Origin: Balanoglossus misakiensis | Lineage: Eukaryota; Hemichordata | Direction: 5' to 3' | NCBI GenBank assembly: GCA_040954595.2 | Contig: CM082578.2 | Coordinates: 682,001 to 746,000 of the forward strand | Length of the DNA stretch: 64,000 bases | Part shown: piece by piece, positions 58,572-64,000 of the stretch | Layout: each line of letters starts with the position of its first letter | Numbering within the stretch: position 1 is the stretch's first letter | The notes under the pieces: generated by a model | The model's input: the letters and a program-made list of their open reading frames with translations, nothing else | Told to the model about the DNA's origin: nothing | Database searches by the model: none | Made by a program: the position numbers and the translations under genes

Positions 58572-61500
58572 ATGCCACGCAGTAGATACTGGAGGAAGAA
58601 GAGGAGTCAGAAGAATGAAGATGCTGTTGTGTCTGAGGATCCTGTCCTCTTGAAAAACAGGATAGCTATAGAGCACAAAGAGGGGCCTGCCCTCTCTAAA
58701 AACAGGAATAGAAATGAATACAAAGAGGGGCCTGCCCTCTCTAAAAACAGGAATAGAAATGAATTCAAAGAGGGGCCTGCCCTCTCTAAAAACAGGAATA
58801 GAAATGAATACAAAGAGGGGCCTGCCCTCTCTAAAAACAGGAATAATAATGAATTCAAAGAGGGGCCTGCCCTCTCTAAAAACAGGAATAGAAATGAATA
58901 CAAAGAGGGGCCTGCCCTCTCTAAAAACAGGAATAGAAATGAATTCAAAGAGGGGCCTGCCCTCTCTAAAAACAGGAATATGGATAAAATCAGAAAAAGT
59001 GACAGAGAAAATGAAAGTACTAAAGTCAACAATGAGATATTTGAGACCGAAAATCAAAGTGTTGATAAGACTGAAGGAAGTAATGAAATTCTGCAACAAC
59101 ATAGTCTTGACAATGATTCATCGGAAGACCTATATATTGGTAGTGGAACAGAGGACAGTGTTTATTCATTCTCTCCACTTACTTCTGATGTATGTGAACA
59201 GCTGTGTTGCAAATTTGATATTGTAGATAAAAATAAAATTGATGTTTTAAATAAACTTGGAAGTGTTACAATTGGAGACCCATGTAATTACAAGTCAATA
59301 ATTGGTGATGGTAACTGTTTTTTTAGGTCCTTGTCATATTGTATAAGTGGGACTGAGCGAAATCACGGAGTTATTCGAACGGCCATTGTGAATCACTTGA
59401 AAGCCAATGAGGAAGTATATTCAGGCTGGGTAAGGTTAGATGGATATACATCAGTTGCTGATTATATTGAGAAGTCCAGAATGGATCATCTAGGCACATG
59501 GGCTACAGAAACGGAAATCCTTGCCACTACAAATCTCTTCAATGTAAATATTTTTGTGTACAGTTTTGATAGTTGGTGGAAACATTCTTGTAATTTAATC
59601 AATAAAAATAATGTTGATAGAGGTGTTGGTATATACCTGAACCATCGCAATAGAAACCATTATGAAGTTGTAGAGTGTGTGAAGACACCACAGTTGGAAA
59701 CCTGTCATTGTACACACATTGATTGCAATGATGTTGTCCCTATAGAATATGAAACTGGTGTATACATGGATGTGACAGACAATGAGTGTTCAAAACAGAT
59801 TGGTTTGAAACAAGAGTTCCATTTGGATGAAGTATTTGCAACACATGAAGAACTTCCGTGTCTTGCACCAGTAAGAGGTGAGAAACGTGGAAGAGCCATG
59901 GGTGAACGGCTAAAAAAGAAACTCAGGCGTGAAAAGTATGAAAGTGAAAGAGGTAAATTGAATCAATTAAATGTACCCAGTAGTCTGAAGAGCTCTAAAG
60001 CAGCTAAACAATATGAACGTTATCAGACTAATTGTGAATATAGAGACAATATAAAATCGGTTAGAAGAAAGAGATATCATGAAGATGTACTGTACAGAGA
60101 GAACAAAAAACGTAGACTTGCAGGAAGATACGATCATGACCTAGTATTTCGTGAAGTACAGAAAACTGTATGTGCAGAACAATGTTTGGCAAAATATGAA
60201 AAAGTTCCACTATACAGAGAGCACAAGAAGAGTGAGAGTGCAGCACAATGTGTTGACAAGTACAAAAAAGATCAGATGTTCCGAGAACAAAAGAAGAGAC
60301 AATGCGTTGATAAGTACAACAAAGATCTGGAGTTTCGAGAACAAAAGAAGAGACAGAGTGCAGCAGTATTTGCTGACAAGTTCCACAACGATCAGAAGTT
60401 CCGAGAACACAAAAAAAGTCAGAATGCAGCACAATTTCTTGACAAGTATAACAGAGATGAAGAGTTTCAAAACCGGACAAAAAAAAAGTGTTTGGAACGT
60501 TACCAACAGGATCACGTTTATAAACAAACTGTACTGGAGAGAAGACGTACTGAGAGGAAAGTGACAAAGATTGAAAAGGAAAATATACAGCGTGTTATAA
60601 TTGATTTCCGGAATCAGATTTCAGTTGGGCCAAATTGTGTATGTTCAGTTTGTCATCGGAGACTTTTTAGAAAGCAGGTTCTTGTTTGTAAGATGGATAA
60701 CTATATCTCTAAGGGAGGTCTCTGTGAAATGAATGCCAACAAATGCATAACACAAGATTATATACACAACTGTACTGAATTATGTATTATTGATTGTCCC
60801 CTTAAGAGCAGTGCAGCCAGTAAATTATGGATTTGTCACACATGCCATAGCAAACTCTTGCGTGCAGAGATGCCTGTTCAAGCTGCTGCAAACAATCTTG
60901 ATGTCAAACCAATACCTAATGAATTAAAATGCCTGAATTCGTTAGAGCAACATTTAATTGCACTGCATATTCCTTTCATGAAAATGATGGCACTACCAAG
61001 AGGTGGACAGAATGGTGTTCATGGGCCTGTTGTGTGTGTCCCGTCTAATATAGAAAAGGCCACAAGTATTTTGCCTAGAGGTGAATTGGAGGACCAGATG
61101 ATAAAGGTGAAATTGAAGCGGAAATTAAGTTATAAAGGTTGTTATCAGTATCAATTTGTAAACAAAGGACACATTCAAAATGCACTGGAATACCTACAGA
61201 AAAATAACAAGTGGTATAATGATGTCAAATTCAATCTCACTTGGGAAAATACTCTTGAAAAGACTGAAGAAAAATCTGATGGTGAAAGTAATGGAAACAC
61301 TGAGGAAAAATTGTTAGATACTGAAGGCAATGATGTAGCATCAGACACAGAAGATGGAAATGAACATGATAGAGATACAAATGGAATATTCATGGACACA
61401 TGCTTTCAACCAGTTGACATTGGTCAGGATATTCTTGATTATCACTTTGATGATATTGCTTGTGTTGCACCTGGTGAGGATAATAAACCTGTTAGAGTGT

Positions 61501-64000
61501 TGATGGAAAAGTTCAATGAAGCTAAGTGCTTTCCTGTGATATTCCCAACTGGATCACCAACATTTCACGATGACCGAGAGGTTAAGATAACAATAGGGCG
61601 ATACCTGCAAAGTCGTTTAATGAATGCAAGTAACAGGTTTGCCAGAAGCACAGACTATATATTTTATGCACAATACCGTTCAGAACTTGACCAGGTTGTA
61701 TCAAATGTGTCAATTGCTTTGAGAAAAGGAACTGCCAACGCTTGTGGCAAAAAGGTGACATCTGATGTTCTGACTGATGGGGATTCTTTGAGAGAGATAT
61801 TGAAGTGTGATGAAGGCTACAAGTTTCTAAAACCAGTACGAGGAACTCCTCCTTATTGGCAATCAACACAGAAAGATTTGTTTGCAATGATCAGACAGTT
61901 AGGTATACCGACATGGTTCTGCTCATTTTCTGCTGCTGACTTAAGATGGAAAGAAGTAATTGAAACTATCCTACGTGAAGAAGGTGATACACGTAATGCT
62001 GAGGATCTCGATTGGTCTGAGAAATGTGGTATCTTGAGGCGAAATCCCGTCACAGCAGCAAGAATGTTTGATAATAGATTCCATTGTTTCTTGAATGAGG
62101 TAATAATGTCACCAGCTAGTCCTATTGGGAAGATCAAAGATTATTTTTATCGAGTTGAGTTTCAGCAGCGTGGATCACCACACACTCACTGTTTGTTTTG
62201 GGTTGAAAATGCCCCAAAAGTGGACAAAGATTCTGATGAAGATGTTGTTGAGTTTGTTGACAGATATGTAACATGTGAAATGCCTTCTATTGAAGAGGAT
62301 GAGGTACTGCATGAGATTGTGAAAACAGTCCAGAAACACAGCTCAAGGCATTCAAAATCTTGCAAGAAAAAGGGTACTACATGTCGATTCAACTTTCCTC
62401 GACCTCCTTCAAACAAAACCTTTATATGCCACCCTTCTGTCAGCATAGATACCGGTATAGAGGTAACAGATGACGATCAGTGTAAGGATGATCAAATGAC
62501 TACATCACTGGAAAGTGAATTTGAAAATAGTTTGCCTGAGTTTGATGATACAGTATTGGGTCAGAAGAAGGCTAGACAAATTTTAGAACGAGTGTGGACA
62601 TGCCTGTGTGACAAAGAGAAACAAATTGATACTATTGATGATTTGTTCAATGCAGTTGGCATATCTCAGGAGATGTTTGAACAAGCAAATGCAATTTTGG
62701 CAAAGAAGACAAGTGTAGTTCTAAAACGTGAGCCAAGTGATGTTTGGGTAAATCCATATAATGCCAACCTCCTTCTTTGCTGGAATGCAAATATGGACAT
62801 TCAGTTTGTTGTGGATGCATATGCCTGTGTTGTGTACATTGTGTCATACATCTCTAAGGCAGAAAGAGAAATGGGTTTACTCTTGGAACATGCACAGAAA
62901 GAGGCTAACAAAGAAGGAAATATGGATGCAAAGTCGGCCATGAAAGAATTAGGTGGTGTATATCTGCACAACAGGGAAATAAGTGCCCAGGAAGCTGTGT
63001 ATAGGGTATGTGGTTTGAAACTGAAACAATCATCACGAAAAGTTCAGTTTATTCCAACAGGAGAAAATCAAATTAAAATGAGTCTGCCATTAGCTGCAAT
63101 ACAGAAGAAAATGAAAGGTGATGATTTAGACGAGGAAGAGATATGGATGAACAGCATTGTAGACAGGTACAAGAACAGACCAAATGGGGTAGATTTTGAC
63201 AACATGTGTCTTGCAGCATTTTGTTCTGAATACAGAGTGGTTTCAAAATCAGAAATGAAAAATGTGAGTAATGAAAAACGCCACAGTCCAATAGTGAAGT
63301 TGAAAAATGATGTTGGTTACATGCAGAAAAGATCTCAAAGTGATGGGGCTGTTGTTAGATATGCTAGATTTTCTGTTACCAAATGTCCAGAAAAGCACTA
63401 TGGCAGTATATTACAACTGTTTCTCCCATATCGTACTGAATCACAACTGAAACCTAGTGGATTTGAATCGTTTGAGGATTTTTATTGTCTTGGTGCAGTG
63501 AAATGTGGCTCTGCTTCTTTAGAAAAGGTAAAAATGATCGTAGATGCCAACAAAGCATTATTTGAAACAGAGGCTGATGCTATTGATGCAGCTGGACAAT
63601 TTCTTGATGAGAATGGCCATCTTGAAGATGCATGGGCACAAATATGTCCAGAAAATGAATTGGAACGGTTGGAATGCATTGAAGAAGGTAAAAAGTGCAG
63701 TGGTGATGATCCCGTAGATGACGATGATATTCCAGATTTGGTTCAGAAACCCAAAGGTGATGACTACCATTTAGAAATTTCGAATTCAATAAGGAAATAT
63801 GAGGTTGAAGCAATGTGTAGATCATTGAACAAGAAACAAGCAGAAGTGTTTTACACTGTCAGGAAGTGGTGTTTGGACAAAAGCAATGGCAATAATCCAG
63901 AACCATTTTGTTTGTTTGTCACTGGTGGTGCTGGTACTGGGAAAAGTCACTTAATCAAAGCCATATATCATGAAGCTAAACGAATTCTAGCTCGGGCAAT
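58572..64000 (+). CDS. Helentron/Helitron-like Rep-helicase with OTU protease domain, 3' end outside window
   Basis: A single frame is open for 1809 codons and runs off the window. It encodes the transposition protein of a rolling-circle element, which nicks, joins and unwinds DNA. In order: 15-residue repeats (about 36-137); an OTU-type cysteine protease domain with GDGNCFFRSL (Cys 249) and RNHYEVVE (His 363); basic Tyr/Asp/Arg/Lys repeats (about 477-655); Cys clusters NCVCSVCH (689-694) and WICHTCH (755-758); a DUF6570-like CLNSLEQHLIALHIPF region (about 788-828); a Helitron-like N region (from about 1017); the HUH motif GSPHTH (His 1204 and 1206); paired tyrosines 1422 and 1426 in VVYIVSYISK; and PIF1-type Walker A GGAGTGKS (1785-1792). 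All key residues seen are intact. The first ATG directly follows a splice acceptor. OTU plus this order points to the Helentron branch. The rest of the helicase lies beyond 64000. Confidence 0.95.
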   Translation, partial: MPRSRYWRKKRSQKNEDAVVSEDPVLLKNRIAIEHKEGPALSKNRNRNEYKEGPALSKNRNRNEFKEGPALSKNRNRNEYKEGPALSKNRNNNEFKEGPALSKNRNRNEYKEGPALSKNRNRNEFKEGPALSKNRNMDKIRKSDRENESTKVNNEIFETENQSVDKTEGSNEILQQHSLDNDSSEDLYIGSGTEDSVYSFSPLTSDVCEQLCCKFDIVDKNKIDVLNKLGSVTIGDPCNYKSIIGDGNCFFRSLSYCISGTERNHGVIRTAIVNHLKANEEVYSGWVRLDGYTSVADYIEKSRMDHLGTWATETEILATTNLFNVNIFVYSFDSWWKHSCNLINKNNVDRGVGIYLNHRNRNHYEVVECVKTPQLETCHCTHIDCNDVVPIEYETGVYMDVTDNECSKQIGLKQEFHLDEVFATHEELPCLAPVRGEKRGRAMGERLKKKLRREKYESERGKLNQLNVPSSLKSSKAAKQYERYQTNCEYRDNIKSVRRKRYHEDVLYRENKKRRLAGRYDHDLVFREVQKTVCAEQCLAKYEKVPLYREHKKSESAAQCVDKYKKDQMFREQKKRQCVDKYNKDLEFREQKKRQSAAVFADKFHNDQKFREHKKSQNAAQFLDKYNRDEEFQNRTKKKCLERYQQDHVYKQTVLERRRTERKVTKIEKENIQRVIIDFRNQISVGPNCVCSVCHRRLFRKQVLVCKMDNYISKGGLCEMNANKCITQDYIHNCTELCIIDCPLKSSAASKLWICHTCHSKLLRAEMPVQAAANNLDVKPIPNELKCLNSLEQHLIALHIPFMKMMALPRGGQNGVHGPVVCVPSNIEKATSILPRGELEDQMIKVKLKRKLSYKGCYQYQFVNKGHIQNALEYLQKNNKWYNDVKFNLTWENTLEKTEEKSDGESNGNTEEKLLDTEGNDVASDTEDGNEHDRDTNGIFMDTCFQPVDIGQDILDYHFDDIACVAPGEDNKPVRVLMEKFNEAKCFPVIFPTGSPTFHDDREVKITIGRYLQSRLMNASNRFARSTDYIFYAQYRSELDQVVSNVSIALRKGTANACGKKVTSDVLTDGDSLREILKCDEGYKFLKPVRGTPPYWQSTQKDLFAMIRQLGIPTWFCSFSAADLRWKEVIETILREEGDTRNAEDLDWSEKCGILRRNPVTAARMFDNRFHCFLNEVIMSPASPIGKIKDYFYRVEFQQRGSPHTHCLFWVENAPKVDKDSDEDVVEFVDRYVTCEMPSIEEDEVLHEIVKTVQKHSSRHSKSCKKKGTTCRFNFPRPPSNKTFICHPSVSIDTGIEVTDDDQCKDDQMTTSLESEFENSLPEFDDTVLGQKKARQILERVWTCLCDKEKQIDTIDDLFNAVGISQEMFEQANAILAKKTSVVLKREPSDVWVNPYNANLLLCWNANMDIQFVVDAYACVVYIVSYISKAEREMGLLLEHAQKEANKEGNMDAKSAMKELGGVYLHNREISAQEAVYRVCGLKLKQSSRKVQFIPTGENQIKMSLPLAAIQKKMKGDDLDEEEIWMNSIVDRYKNRPNGVDFDNMCLAAFCSEYRVVSKSEMKNVSNEKRHSPIVKLKNDVGYMQKRSQSDGAVVRYARFSVTKCPEKHYGSILQLFLPYRTESQLKPSGFESFEDFYCLGAVKCGSASLEKVKMIVDANKALFETEADAIDAAGQFLDENGHLEDAWAQICPENELERLECIEEGKKCSGDDPVDDDDIPDLVQKPKGDDYHLEISNSIRKYEVEAMCRSLNKKQAEVFYTVRKWCLDKSNGNNPEPFCLFVTGGAGTGKSHLIKAIYHEAKRILARA
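58677..58980 (+). repeat. In-frame 45-bp minisatellite encoding KEGPALSKNRNRNE(Y/F)
   Basis: Seven copies start at 58677, 58722, 58767, 58812, 58857, 58902 and 58947, preceded by one diverged copy (EDPVLLKNRIAIEH). Codons ending in Y and F alternate, so the basic expansion unit was probably 90 bp. Copies are otherwise almost identical at the DNA level. Each carries the inverted repeat AGAGGG-GCCTG-CCCTCT, able to form a 6-bp hairpin. Confidence 0.95.
59998..60567 (+). other. Basic repeat region of the Helentron protein
   Basis: The phrase (Q/C)xxDKYNKDxxFREQKKR recurs, with variation, about seven times at intervals of roughly 18-26 residues. It is predicted helical and strongly positive. Similar KRY-D-EFR-K repeats are known, as I recall, in Helitron-type proteins, where a DNA-binding role is assumed. 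Two adjacent copies near 60250-60350 are nearly identical, showing late duplication. Confidence 0.7.

Noticed and set aside
58545-59102. 185-codon minus-strand frame with FREGRPLF repeats
   Set aside because: It is the antisense shadow of the 45-bp minisatellite inside the Helentron frame.
58714-59226. 170-codon plus-strand frame with RGLPSLKTGIEMN repeats
   Set aside because: It is a second frame through the same 45-bp minisatellite; the correct frame continues for 1809 codons with domain motifs.
60061-60567. Minus-strand frame of 168 codons opposite the Helentron protein
   Set aside because: It is a shadow of the basic repeat region.

Overview
The window is eukaryotic, almost certainly metazoan, and consists nearly entirely of repeats and mobile elements. 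The evidence is a large satellite, an L2/CR1-type LINE, cut-and-paste transposons, GT-AG introns, and a Helentron-type Rep-helicase gene carrying an OTU protease. The mixture fits a marine invertebrate such as a lancelet, hemichordate, echinoderm or mollusc, but I cannot name the species. I see no conventional host gene.

Layout. Positions 1-33484 are one head-to-tail satellite of about 257 monomers of 130 bp. It is open at the left edge and organised into several generations of higher-order repeats. Next comes a mosaic of inserted elements. There is a 5'-truncated L2/CR1 LINE on the minus strand (34334 to about 35890). A long-arm foldback (Mutator-like) element follows (35901-37935), flanked by a 10-bp direct repeat and itself split by a 763-bp hAT-like insertion. 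A 3388-bp element with perfect 32-bp terminal inverted repeats and a 4-bp target duplication lies at 38650-42037. It holds a decayed minus-strand gene with a ubiquitin-like segment ending in GG, zinc-finger-like segments and a CXC domain. A 220-bp inverted-repeat element (42285-42504) comes after it.

From about 42640 the sequence is tandem again. A degenerate AATAAA-rich minisatellite sits inside a 1848-bp unit repeated about 2.1 times, and each unit contains 504-bp subrepeats. At 46832 this is cut off by a head-to-tail array of five units (mostly about 1.42 kb) that begin TTAAAGCTGCAAGCAGC and carry many perfect AGGTCA-A-AGGTCA (DR1) motifs. An older diverged copy continues to about 54130.

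The right end, 54180-64000, is the 5' part of a Helentron/Helitron-like element. It has a plausible promoter, a small first exon (54411-54491), a 4.1-kb intron holding a 205-bp satellite, and a long open frame from 58572 that runs off the window without a stop. In order the protein has a 15-residue tandem repeat, an OTU protease domain, a basic repeat region, cysteine clusters, a Helitron-like N region, an HUH nuclease with paired tyrosines, and the start of a PIF1-type helicase. It is the only apparently intact protein gene here.

Nothing points to genes cooperating in a host pathway. The coherent theme is transposition plus repeated tandem amplification at many periods (45, 130, 205, 504, about 1420 and 1848 bp), as expected of heterochromatic or pericentromeric DNA. 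Function of the tandem arrays is not shown by the sequence.
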